DNA from: Galdieria partita
Taxonomy: Eukaryota; Rhodophyta; Bangiophyceae; Galdieriales; Galdieriaceae
DNA length: 64,000 nt
Assembly (NCBI GenBank): GCA_025991245.1
Contig: BQMJ01000022.1
Coordinates: forward strand, 22,501 to 86,500
Direction: 5' to 3'
Both the position numbers and the translations under genes were made by a program. Position 1 is the first letter of the stretch, and the number at the start of each line of letters is the position of its first letter. Shown piece by piece: positions 33,382 to 43,369 of this stretch. Below the pieces are notes generated by a model. The model was given only the letters and a program-made list of their open reading frames with translations, was not told the DNA's origin and did not search any database.

Positions 33382-35261
33382 ATGCAGAGTATTGGAAGGC
33401 TTCGTTATGCTATTCAGAAAGGTTTCGTTTTTGGTAAGGATTGTAAGTACGACGTTGGACTAGTCTGGATTGCGTCCAACAAGGGCTATTGCTGTACAGG
33501 TGATCTAAAAGTGAGAGGAGCAACTCAGCTTCCTTCACGGTTTTATCACTTGACACCCTTGTCTATGAGTTTTGCTTTACAACAGCCAACAGTGTTGTCA
33601 GGAAATCATTCCATTTCGTTCAATACTGGAGTATTTTTGCCGTCCTGGTATAGATTCTATTGTAACAGGTCCTTCTCAACAGAAGCTTCTCAAGAAAGCA
33701 AACAAGAAACGGTTTCTATTAAAGTTCCGCAAATGGGTGAGTCTATCAAAGAAGGTACACTAATCTCGTGGCAAAAGTCAGTTGGCGATAACGTGGAGAT
33801 GGATGAAGTGATCGCCCAGATTGAAACGGACAAAGTCACAGTAGAAGTAAGAGCTCCAGAAAGTGGAACTATTTTGGAAGAGCTGGTAAAAAGTGGTGAG
33901 AATGTTGCTGTAGGAGCTGAAATTGCACGTTTGAAACCAGGACCTATCTCAGAAGTGGCTTCTGAAACTGAACCAACAGAAGCAAAGACACACTCTCAAG
34001 TTGGACAGTCAAGTCCTGTTCCTATAAAAGTCCCAGAAATGGGAGAGTCGATAAAAGAAGGAACTCTCGTTTCTTGGAGTAAATCTGAAGGCGATTTTGT
34101 AGATATGGATGAAGTAATTGCACAAATAGAGACTGACAAAGTAACAGTTGAAATCAGAGCTCCTCAAAAGGGAATTTTACAAAGACGATTAGTCAAAGAA
34201 GGAGATAGCGTCAAAGTTGGAAGTGATATTGCCATGTTGCAACCTTCTTCGGCACCTGCTCAACAGCAAGCTTCGAAGGATACAAGTACTAGTGCAACTT
34301 CTCTCAGTAGTAGCGGAGTGAGTAGTCAGAAAGCAACATCGACTACTTTGAAACAGCAGCCAGAAAGGCAATCTGTGTCAACTTCTCCTTCTTCACCTCC
34401 CAAGCCACCTAAACAAGTTGCAGATATAGGTAAACAGAGTTTTGAAGACTCTCAAGAAGGTGTGAAAAGAATAACCATGACACGTATGAGACGTCGAATT
34501 GCGGAAAGGTTAAAGGAAGCTCAAAATACTGCTGCTATGCTTACTACTTTTAATGAAGTGGACATGTCAGCGTTGATGGAGCTGAGGAATAGCTACAAAG
34601 AAGCCTTTGAAAAGAAACATGGCATTCGTCTTGGCTTCATGTCTGCATTTACTAAAGCAGCTACTTTGGCATTGATGGAACAACCTGAATTGAATGCTTA
34701 TATTGACGGCAGTGATATTGTATATCATGATTATGTGGACATTTCTGTCGCTGTTTCGGCTCCTACAGGTCTTGTAGTTCCTGTGATACGAAACTGTCAA
34801 AAGTTGAGCTTTGCAGAAATTGAAAAAGCTATCCATACGATGGGAGAACAAGCTAGATTGGGCAAACTAACCGTTCAAGATATGCAAGTAAGTTTTCAGT
34901 TTACTTAGTACTTTTGCCAGCTCATCAGTTAAAAGGGCGGTACTTTTACTATTTCCAATGGTGGCGTTTTTGGTTCTCTATTGTCGACTCCAATCCTTAA
35001 TATGCCACAAAGTGCTATATTGGGAATGCATGCCATTCAAAAGAGGCCCGTTGTGGTGAATGATCAGGTACGTTGGCAATTTTTGGACCGTTTCAGTTAA
35101 TTCTAAATCACTCTTGTTAGATCGTTATCAGGCCCATGATGTATCTTGCTCTTTCTTATGACCATCGACTAGTGGATGGAAGGGAAGCAGTAACCTTTTT
35201 ACGTAGAATCAAAAGTTTAGTAGAAGATCCTCGTAAAATGTTACTGGACATTGATATTTAA
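33382..35261 (+). CDS. DLST: dihydrolipoyl succinyltransferase (2-oxoglutarate dehydrogenase E2) with two lipoyl domains
   Basis: Mitochondrial E2 of the 2-oxoglutarate dehydrogenase complex. Exons 33382-34887, 34936-35067, 35121-35261; the first intron's acceptor is AAAG at 34935, because an earlier CAG would give a stop. 592 aa. Residues 1-100 are a targeting stretch. Two lipoyl domains follow (about 111-185 and 213-287), each with ETDKV; lipoyl Lys at 151 and 253. A Ser/Pro/Gln-rich linker comes next with no E3-binding domain, as in eukaryotic DLST. The catalytic domain has [27 protein letters not shown] and [11 protein letters not shown]. Most DLST proteins have only one lipoyl domain. 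Confidence 0.93.
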
Positions 35262-35285
35262 ACTTCGCATAACAGGTTTGTTGTG

Positions 35286-36098
35286 CTAAGGTTTCCAAAA
35301 CTTGGAAATTACAATAAAGAGCCCTGCAAGTGCAAATATAGCTGCAACAATATAAAGAATGAGTTTGTTCGCAAGAGCACGTCTCGTCATGGAAGATAAA
35401 AGTCCCCGACTTCGAAGAAGTGCTGCGTCTATCTTTGACAAACCTTCTCTTGTATGCAAAATGGTCTGTCTTTGTGCACTTAAATCTTCTAAAATTCCGC
35501 GAGTCACTTGTTCCGTTTCCTCCAAAGTTTTACGACTATTATGTAGCACTTCATTTCCTTTTTCCAGTTTTCCAGATACCGAAACAAACTTTTGACGTTG
35601 CTCTAACGAACCAGACTCCAGATCTTGCTCAACTTCTCTCAACAAATCGTTACGTTCCATGTTTTCCCGTTCTTCTGATAAAATAATCTTGGCATCTTTC
35701 CAATCCTAGAGATATGAAGATGAATATGAAGAAAAAGGAATATCAAGAATCCTACTTTTCGTAAACTCTCCAGTTGCTTCTTCAGATTAGAGACTCGCTG
35801 AATGTTGTCCCGTCTTTGAGGTTCCACTGTGTCGGAATAAGCTTCCAACTCCAGCGAATTCAAACTCTGTGAGGCTTGATCCAACAAACGCTCTGCACGT
35901 TTCAGCGATGTCTATAATAAGAATGACAAGTTGTGAGATTTTTGGTAAACAACCTTCTAGATAAAGTCTTACTTTGCGTTCGTCCAACGAGGCTAGAGAA
36001 GAATATGCTTGATTAACTTCAACTCTTAACTCTGAAATTAAGCTCTCGACTTCCCTTTGATAGTGCTGAAACATTCGGTTGCTACCGGCTGAATCCAT
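35286..36098 (-). CDS. VTI1: VTI1 v-SNARE
   Basis: Qb-SNARE of the Golgi-endosome-vacuole route, 233 aa. Exons 36098-35973, 35911-35756, 35705-35286, introns 61 and 50 bp, GT-AG. The order is an N-terminal three-helix Habc domain, the SNARE motif (EVLHNSRKTLEETEQVTRGI and following heptads, with the central Gln in LSAQRQTI), and a tail anchor (LILYIVAAIFALAGLFIVIS) ending SKFWKP. It is convergent with the DLST gene (24 bp). Confidence 0.93.
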
Positions 36099-36478
36099 CT
36101 TATATACAGTACTCGTTACAAACTAGAGACAAATTGGGTTAAATAATTTAATGTGCTTTTCAAGTGCTCGGCATCTTTACGAATGATGACAGAGTGTTAC
36201 GACCGTTTGAATGTGTAGATGATATTTTCATTATGAGCACTCTTCAATATTCTAGCTTAATTATACAATGATGTGTGCATAGTGCAAACTTGTAGTTCTT
36301 TGCCAAGAACATTTTCTACTCAAAGGACCTGTAAAAAAGCGAAAAATGTTTGAGTTGGTACCGTCCAATACGTTCAAAATTCATTTACTTAGTGACATCA
36401 ATACGTTCCACTATTGGGCTCAAGTTGCAAAGAAAATGATACAAAACTGGGAAATTACAAAATTGAAAAAAACACACT
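36099..36478. other. intergenic, nothing recognised
   Basis: About 380 bp between VTI1 and the BRK-like gene on the same strand, AT-rich. It must hold the VTI1 promoter and the 3' UTR of the upstream gene. The plus-strand frame here shows no recognisable protein feature. Confidence 0.6.
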
Positions 36479-37999
36479 TCAAGAATTGTGCTCTTCCAAT
36501 TCCATGTCAATGTATTCCATTCCTGGATCTTGCGTTTTATCCCACAGCTTATCCTGAGAGCCAGAAGAGACGGATGACGACGAAGGGTTGTCTGTACTTC
36601 GATTTTGGTGAGATGCTTGATAAGAGTTGCTCCGGTTGCATATTTGCATGAGTAATAAACCATCCAAAGCATCGTTAAAAGCAGGTGACTCCGCAAGTTG
36701 CAAAGATGTAGATAGTTGGAACGAATTTCCATAGCTGTTATCTTCATTCGCAGCACCTTTGAGACTCAACTCAGCAGGCGCCGAAGCTGCCACTTCTCCT
36801 GGAGTACAAATGCGACTTTTTCCTCTTTTATGACGACCTCTACGTGCCGACGAAAGATATTCCTCCGACTTGGGAATCCAACCTGGATGCAACGCCATCC
36901 AAGATTCCAAGTTCCTAGCACAAGGTGCCGCATTTCCTGAAATGGTGCGTCCTGTCTTGGGATCCCAAACAGTTACTCTAGGCTCCCGATGCGTAGTACC
37001 AGTAAAACTTGATGGTGATATAAATAGTGAGGGCATCTGAAAGAAATTCTCATTGCTCGGATATATGTCTTCTGCTTTGGGACTGGTACTCAACGAAGAG
37101 GTCGGGGGGCTCATATGAATAGCTTCGGATGATGAATTTCGTTTATAGAGACCGCTTTCTAAAAGTTTTACGGTGTTTTCTAAAACTTCCTTCATATAAG
37201 CTTCATCGTCGTTGCCTCTTGGGTTTCTTCCTGATCGGCTTGTTTTGTAGAAAACATAACCCGTTATGTTTTTCCATTTATCAACGTTTTCTAGACACGA
37301 GCGGTCGCGCAAAAACATAAATTCTTCAACAAGATAAACAAGTGCTTCCTGTAACTTTGTGGTTTCCTCTGAAGACCAGTCTATGGCCTTCTTGGTTTGT
37401 AACGAAGAAAACAAACTGTCCTGTTGCATTATAACTGAGGTTGAACCAGTGGCTCTTGTCTCTTCGTCGCCTACTTTTCCTTGGTTATCAACTTCCAAAT
37501 TACTACTCACTATAGTCAAAACTTTTTCGGCACTAGCTATAAGAACGTGGGCAAGTTCACTGTTCGCAAGCAAATTGGAGAATGCAGCTTGAATTTGTTT
37601 CTGTCTACGAAGTAAAGACCTTCTTTTGGAAGACTTTAGCTCGTCTGCCTTTTCTTCCCAACCAGGATGGGAATCCAACCATGTCTTCAAATTCTTTCTA
37701 TAAGGAGCAGCGTTACCTGCAACAGTCTTACCAGTTAACGGCTCCCAAACAGTTACGTGTTCATCCTCAGGAGGCGTAAAAAACAAAGAAGATAAAGGTA
37801 AAAAGTGACTATTATGAGCCGCGGAAGAATACGGTTCTGTTTCTGTTCTCTCTGGTGTACCGAACTGTGTTGGCAACGAGGAAGCTTCCACTTTTCCATA
37901 GCGGGTCTTTGATGAAGGAATGGGTATGGCTTGGGAAGGTGTTGCCGGACGTTTTAAACTCCAGCCATTTTTCTCGGTATTCTTTACAGGACCTTCCAT
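36479..37999 (-). CDS. protein with two BRK-like GNAAP motifs
   Basis: 506 aa, single exon, rich in Ser, Thr, Pro and Asn. Two copies of one motif stand at about residues 80-130 and 345-395: VTVWxPxTGxTxxGNAAP, about three variable residues, NLxxW, HPGW, and a basic RR patch. The GNAAP-NL-W-HPGW order resembles the BRK domain of Brahma and Kismet chromatin remodellers (G..AP..L..WL..HP). The middle has helical segments. I infer a nuclear or chromatin role; the full protein is not recognised. The two copies are not identical, so the duplication is old. Confidence 0.5.
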   Translation of the reverse strand: MEGPVKNTEKNGWSLKRPATPSQAIPIPSSKTRYGKVEASSLPTQFGTPERTETEPYSSAAHNSHFLPLSSLFFTPPEDEHVTVWEPLTGKTVAGNAAPYRKNLKTWLDSHPGWEEKADELKSSKRRSLLRRQKQIQAAFSNLLANSELAHVLIASAEKVLTIVSSNLEVDNQGKVGDEETRATGSTSVIMQQDSLFSSLQTKKAIDWSSEETTKLQEALVYLVEEFMFLRDRSCLENVDKWKNITGYVFYKTSRSGRNPRGNDDEAYMKEVLENTVKLLESGLYKRNSSSEAIHMSPPTSSLSTSPKAEDIYPSNENFFQMPSLFISPSSFTGTTHREPRVTVWDPKTGRTISGNAAPCARNLESWMALHPGWIPKSEEYLSSARRGRHKRGKSRICTPGEVAASAPAELSLKGAANEDNSYGNSFQLSTSLQLAESPAFNDALDGLLLMQICNRSNSYQASHQNRSTDNPSSSSVSSGSQDKLWDKTQDPGMEYIDMELEEHNS

Positions 38000-38680
38000 A
38001 CAGATAACCGTGGCTACTTTTGTTTACCAAACAAACTTTTCAAGATGACAAAATATGCACACTTCACTGTGACCGCAAGAGATAAATTCCCATCCCAACT
38101 CTTATCTTTTCCACTTGCTTCTAGTTCTTATATAGTCATAGAAAACAACCCATCACAAGACTCAATTAGACGATGAAGACCACGTATGAATCTCGTCAAC
38201 TCGCAAGCACATCATCCAATTTTCAATCGACGTCGACGATGATCAAATACAGATAGTGTCTGCATAAATTCTCCCCAAACCTGTATGTGGTAGTTGTTCC
38301 TTTCGCAAAGTCGTCTATAGTCGATAATGAAGGCGTTCAAATACTTTTCCTGTTAACTTAGTCCTAGAATCTGTTGAAGGATTGCTGATTCTGAATCCTT
38401 CAAGTGTATGCATTTTTGATTCTAGAAATAGCTACTAAATATATTTTGAAAAATTTATATATCTTTAATGTCATTATGATCTTGAGAAGCTGATGTTTCT
38501 GTTTGCTCTTTTGTGCATCTAAATTAGAAATGAAAAAGCTGGAACAAATATTTCTTCCCAAGGAGATATTATTTCCGAGTTCCATTATACTGTATGTGGC
38601 GGGCTGACATTTGAAATGTGTTGGTTTGCTGTCCAAATTTGTCGCCTTAACTTTCAAATGTCGTGATAACTTGAAATGAA
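38000..38680. other. intergenic, nothing recognised
   Basis: Divergent interval of about 680 bp between the BRK-like gene and the SAP gene, the longest gap in the gene-dense part. It should contain two promoters. A minus-strand frame near 38400-38657 starts without a good context and is Lys/Ile-rich; I do not accept it. No tRNA-like B box was seen. Confidence 0.55.
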
Positions 38681-39326
38681 ATGATGCATAGAAATACGAT
38701 AGGAAAAGTAAGTCAGTTTACCTTATTTCTTAGCTGAATATAAAGGTAAAGGGTTCTAGAATAATGTATACATTGCAACCCAAGGTGGACATAACTTTGA
38801 CATTATTCGAACCGATAATAGACCTATTCTTGTGAGGCAACTGGAACAAGACCTTGAAAGCTTACAAGACCACTATCAACCAGACGTGAAGCATATTTCA
38901 GAAGAAAATTTAGAAAAATACACAAACATAAAACCTCCATCGAGGGCTGCGTCGAGTCAGTTGTTCCTACAAACTCAAAGTGCATTTCTAAACGACAGTA
39001 AGACACTCTGCAAAGATGAAACAGAAACAACGGATGCTCTTCGGATAGCTCTTTGGAATACAACAAGACATGGAGTTTATCTACCAGACTCTATTCTTCA
39101 TGATAGGAGGCAGCTCTATAGATTCTGCACAGACTTTTGTTATTTGTGGACTATGGATGAGTTGCGAGAATACTGTAGTGCAGCGGGATTATTAGCATGC
39201 GGGACAAAGGTTGGCAAGAAAATTTAACTTTTGTGCAACTTACATGTGAAATTTGTTTAGACAGAATTGTTACGTCGAACATATTTGGCTCTTCATCATG
39301 CCCAAAAGGAGTTTCTAGAAACCTAA
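38681..39326 (+). CDS. small SAP-domain protein, hypothetical
   Basis: Exons 38681-38707, 38760-39209, 39261-39326 (introns 52 and 51 bp, GT-AG) give 180 aa. The first exon codes for only nine residues (MMHRNTIGK). Most of the protein is unfamiliar. The C-terminal part, with TMDELREYCSAAGLLACGTK followed by ELLRR, fits the SAP motif (helix, GL..GTK, helix) that binds DNA or chromatin; the second intron falls just after the GTK. A nuclear DNA- or RNA-linked role is inferred. Confidence 0.6.
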
Positions 39327-39452
39327 AATGGAATATTCCTGAAGGATATCACACTATGTAAAATCGCAATAAAATATAGGATTTCAATAAAAGTAGAAAG
39401 AAAATTTACAAAATTAACCAGGAAATGAAAACAACTTTGAACAGCGACCATT

Positions 39453-40050
39453 TCACTTTTCTTGAGCTAAATGTCGAGGAACTACAAAAAGTCCTGTTGC
39501 TTCAGCATGCACACTACCGTCTTTATCATAAATACAGCCTTTTGCATATAATTTTCTACCTTCTTGTTTCTCCAAAAACGCTTCAACTGTACGAACACTG
39601 TTGAGCGGTATAGGTTTGCGGTAATTTATATTCAAATTGGCTATGCAACTATCGTAAAAAAACAGCTACAATAAAAGGTATATTGATAGACTTACCTGTC
39701 ATGGCAAAAGAACCACTCAAAAAAACAGCACTACCAAGGCAATCGTCCAGTAGTGTAGCAATAGCACCTCCATGGACATAGCCTGGTGGTCCTTGAACAC
39801 GTTCCCCAGCACGCACAACATATGTAACTTTATTTTCTTCTCTTTTATGAAACATTCTGACCGAGAACTCTTTGTTGGCAGCAATAAAATGCTGCTCTTC
39901 CTTGATGGGTAGCACTTTCGCCATGAATTTTACATCAAAAGGTTTGTTTCCAGCATCTTCTACTTGCATACATAAGGTATTGAATTCTTCTTCCAAATTA
40001 TTTTGCACGTTATTACTATCTCTTTGACCATCTTCATAAGAAAAAGTCAT
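39453..40050 (-). CDS. hotdog-fold thioesterase (PaaI/THEM4-like)
   Basis: Acyl-CoA thioesterase fold. Exons 40050-39696 and 39640-39453, with the intron ending at the AG of GCATAG, since an earlier TAG would bring a stop. From ATG 40050 the protein has 180 aa. The key block GPPGYVHGGAIATLLDDCLG is the hotdog helix with the HGG loop and Asp; the second exon has INYRKPIPL and a strand run ending LFVVP. The frame stays open upstream to about 40240 with no ATG, so the true start may be in an unseen exon around 40240-40330. The acyl substrate cannot be told. Confidence 0.8.
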
Positions 40051-40611
40051 TGCAATACAATTGCTAGTTTGTCTGTCACCCGTATAAACCAACGAGTCAA
40101 AAATTCCCCCGATGGACTCATTTGCTTTGGAATCAGCTCTTTCATTGTTCTCGTGGACACCGCTGTTCTTGGTGATAGTTTCTTCTAAACTTGAATGGGT
40201 AAAGTTATGAGCCACTTGTGTTGATACTGCCTTAATTTTATTTCTTCAAAAGTGTACAAGCGATAGAATATTTCCAGAGGAAACATGTCTTGGTACTTGT
40301 CTCTTTGCTGAAAAAAAGTCATTCATTATTATTATAATTGTAAGGAGAACCAGTTTCTTATTGTTATCAAACATTTATCAACTTGGATGATACAGAGTTT
40401 GTATAGTTTCCCTAACAATTATAGAAATGTAATCCAGTCTGTAACAAGATAAATTCCATTTTATAAAGAAACCTGGAAAATAGATGGAGTAGAATCATTT
40501 TCAAGTTTCCAAATACTATTACTGTCTTTATCATGCATGTTCATTTTTCATTCATATACAAGAGCAACTTGTAGAAATGGCCAAGAGGAACAATAGGTCG
40601 TGATCGATGTT
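40051..40611. other. divergent interval, possible unresolved 5' exon of the thioesterase gene
   Basis: Stretch between the thioesterase and uL22m. The minus-strand frame of the thioesterase remains open from 40050 to about 40240. A second minus-strand frame from ATG near 40291 is also open and ends in the same area, in a different frame. A strong acceptor-like run (TTTTTTTCAG) re-reads near 40310. The rest, 40330-40611, is AT-rich with no other gene seen. Confidence 0.4.
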
Positions 40612-41417
40612 ATGGGACCTAACTGGACAATATGGGGGACTACACTAAGAAGCCTTACAGTATTTAAAGATAGATTAAGTCTTGCAAGAAACACGTCAAA
40701 GCTCAATGCATTGCAAAATATAAAATATTTGAGGACACTACACGTTGGTGCTGGACAGCTTGACAGTTCTTCAGTGAAAACTTCAGTGACTCCATACGAC
40801 GTCACGAGAGAATCTTCGCAAGGAAGTTCCGTCGACACCAGTAAGTCTCAAGAGAATTCGCAAAAGATGACGCTGTTGCAGCGTGTAAATATTCCCATGT
40901 CTCATCGAAAGATGAATATTGTTGCGAGAATACTAAAAGATATGCCTTTGTCGCAAGCAGAAGCACAAGTTGCAGTTCTAAATAAGAAGGCTGCAAGGTA
41001 TCTGTCACCTCTTTTGTTGAGAGCTAAAGAAAAAGCAGTTTTAGAAGATAAGAAAGATATTAATCGACTGAAAGTTGGTAGGTTTCCTGTTCTCTTTCTT
41101 TTTCTGTTTTTCATCGAGGTAATTCAGGAAGTGTGGTTGTCAATCAAGGTCCAGCACCTAAAAGAATAGTTCCTTGGCATGGAAAGGGAAGATTTGGCGT
41201 TCGAAAGACGTATAGTTGTCACGTAACGATTGGTTTATGCGAAATGTCGGATGTTGAACTGCCGAAGAAAAAAACTTGGGTGCCGAACCGTTTTCCTTTA
41301 CAACCAGAGCCACGAAGGCCGTTACCTGAGTTACCAAAACCTTGGCTATTGAGAAGCTATATGGATCTGGGATCTGGAATATTATCGAAGAGACAACAAG
41401 ACATTACTGGAAAGTAG
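40612..41417 (+). CDS. MRPL22: mitochondrial ribosomal protein uL22m
   Basis: Large-subunit protein lining the exit tunnel. Exons 40612-41077 and 41128-41417 (50-bp intron) give 251 aa. The first ATG is 40612; the N-terminal part is basic and fits mitochondrial import. The L22 core runs from MSHRKMNIVARILKDMPLSQ to VLNKKAARYL, then LLLRAKEKAV, and the second exon has the tip PWHGKGRFGVRKTYS followed by HVTIGLCE. Plastid L22 would be encoded in the plastid genome of red algae, so a mitochondrial site is preferred. It is convergent with RPN12 (22 bp). Confidence 0.87.
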
Positions 41418-41439
41418 CACAAACAGTTTATCTTGTATA

Positions 41440-42514
41440 TCATACTATTCTTTCAAGTTCCTTCGCATACGATATGTTTTGTTCAATTAAAGAAAGCAAT
41501 TCGTTGCTATTCAAAACATCCAAAGTGTTTTCATGCTCTTCTATGGTTTTAAATACAAGCTGTTGTTTCTCTATACTCCAACCTCTTTCTTCTATAAACT
41601 TTTTAAACTCATCTAGAGAACCTGACGAACAAATGAATAATACATTATCTTCTACAAAACAACACAACTAACCAAACGATAACATTTTCATAGCATCATC
41701 AGAACTCAAGTATCTGTATGCCGTTTCCAGGCAGTCTGCAATGTCCTTTCGTACAGTATGAGCAAGTACTTGAGTGAAATATTGAAAATATTTGTTCGGA
41801 CTGCTCTGAGACAAAGATAGGAGTTTTGCATAGGAACCTTCTGTAAGACACTGTTCTAAACGAATGGCAAACGTTACATAAGGATCTTCCTTTATACGCT
41901 ATATTATAGATATTCATTCAGTTATCCATTCCAGTTTAATCATATGAGAACCAACCTTTTGTAAAAGTTCCAGCTCTGAGTGAAACTCTGCGATCCTATT
42001 TTGTGATAACAGTCTCATAAGATTCAACCCTATCAACAGACTTTCGTTTGAAGAAGGGGATAGAAAATTCCTAATAAAAGTTAGGAGATGATTCGCTTAT
42101 CAACAAAAAAAAGTAACACACGAAACGTCAAGATACAAAGGTTTCAACTGCATGAAGTGACGCTCGAAACTTTCCATATCCTTGTCCACAATACTTAAGA
42201 AACAAGCCACTTCAAAAGTTGATCTTGCCAACAAAAATTCTCTATGTCAAAAGTCAGAGGATTGAAACAACTAAAAATAACCCTAAACAGACTCTTTGGA
42301 AACAGAAGAAAGTTGTGTCTTATATTGTAGACTAGGAAGTTTTGTCAACAGAACCTGTCTTGCGTGAAATTTTGTTATAAGAGAAACTTGCTTGGTCACA
42401 TACCTTGACATCATTCAGTTGGTTCCAAGCTTGATTCAAGTTGGGTTTGGAACGGTTCAGTTCTTTTTCCACTCTGGATAACGCCTCCTGTCCTTGGTTA
42501 ACTAGATGAGACAT
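41440..42514 (-). CDS. PSMD8: 26S proteasome regulatory subunit RPN12
   Basis: Lid subunit of the 26S proteasome, 271 aa. Exons on the minus strand: 42514-42404, 42354-42293, 42241-42122, 42070-41956, 41898-41673, 41621-41440; introns 49-57 bp. The second intron uses donor GTCTGT, the only choice that keeps frame. Family blocks: FEVACFLSIVDKDMESFERH, LLIGLNLMRLLSQNRIAEFH, LTEGSYAKLLSLSQ, and the C-terminal PCI part EFKKFIEERGW to YAKELERIV. Confidence 0.92.
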
Positions 42515-42777
42515 TTGAGTCCCACACCAACAAGAATAGAATAGAATTTGGAAATGAACTGTTGAAGGACCACAACTGCTCTGAGGAAATAAATAGGAGT
42601 TTATCATTTTACTGATATAATATACCCAACGAACATTTTTTAAACCTTGTATTTCTCATATTCATGAAATTCAAGCCTCTGTCATGTATCTTCTAATATC
42701 GACTAAATCTCATTTTTATCCATACTGATTATTCCAGTTCCGGCCGTCATTCTGAGCTTTGTTGGATTTGTCTAAGC

Positions 42778-43147
<370 letters not shown>

Positions 43148-43369
43148 CTCTTCTTTGGTTTTTTACAAAGTTTAGTAAGATATCGTCGTCGTTGATAGAG
43201 CAGAAACCATTCCCATGCGTTTTTATAGCCAGTCAGTATAAGATAAAGATGAATGTTGTCAACTCGGATATTTTTGGAGGACTTTTTGTGAGTTGTCGTC
43301 AAACATGAAAGAACTGCTGATCAAAATCTATCAAAGCCCCCTTTTGGGACACTTGTGTTGGTTTCCACA

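Noticed and set aside
38400-38657. Minus-strand frame of 85 codons between two genes
   Set aside because: Lys/Ile-rich, no known features, and it lies in the shared promoter interval of two divergent genes.
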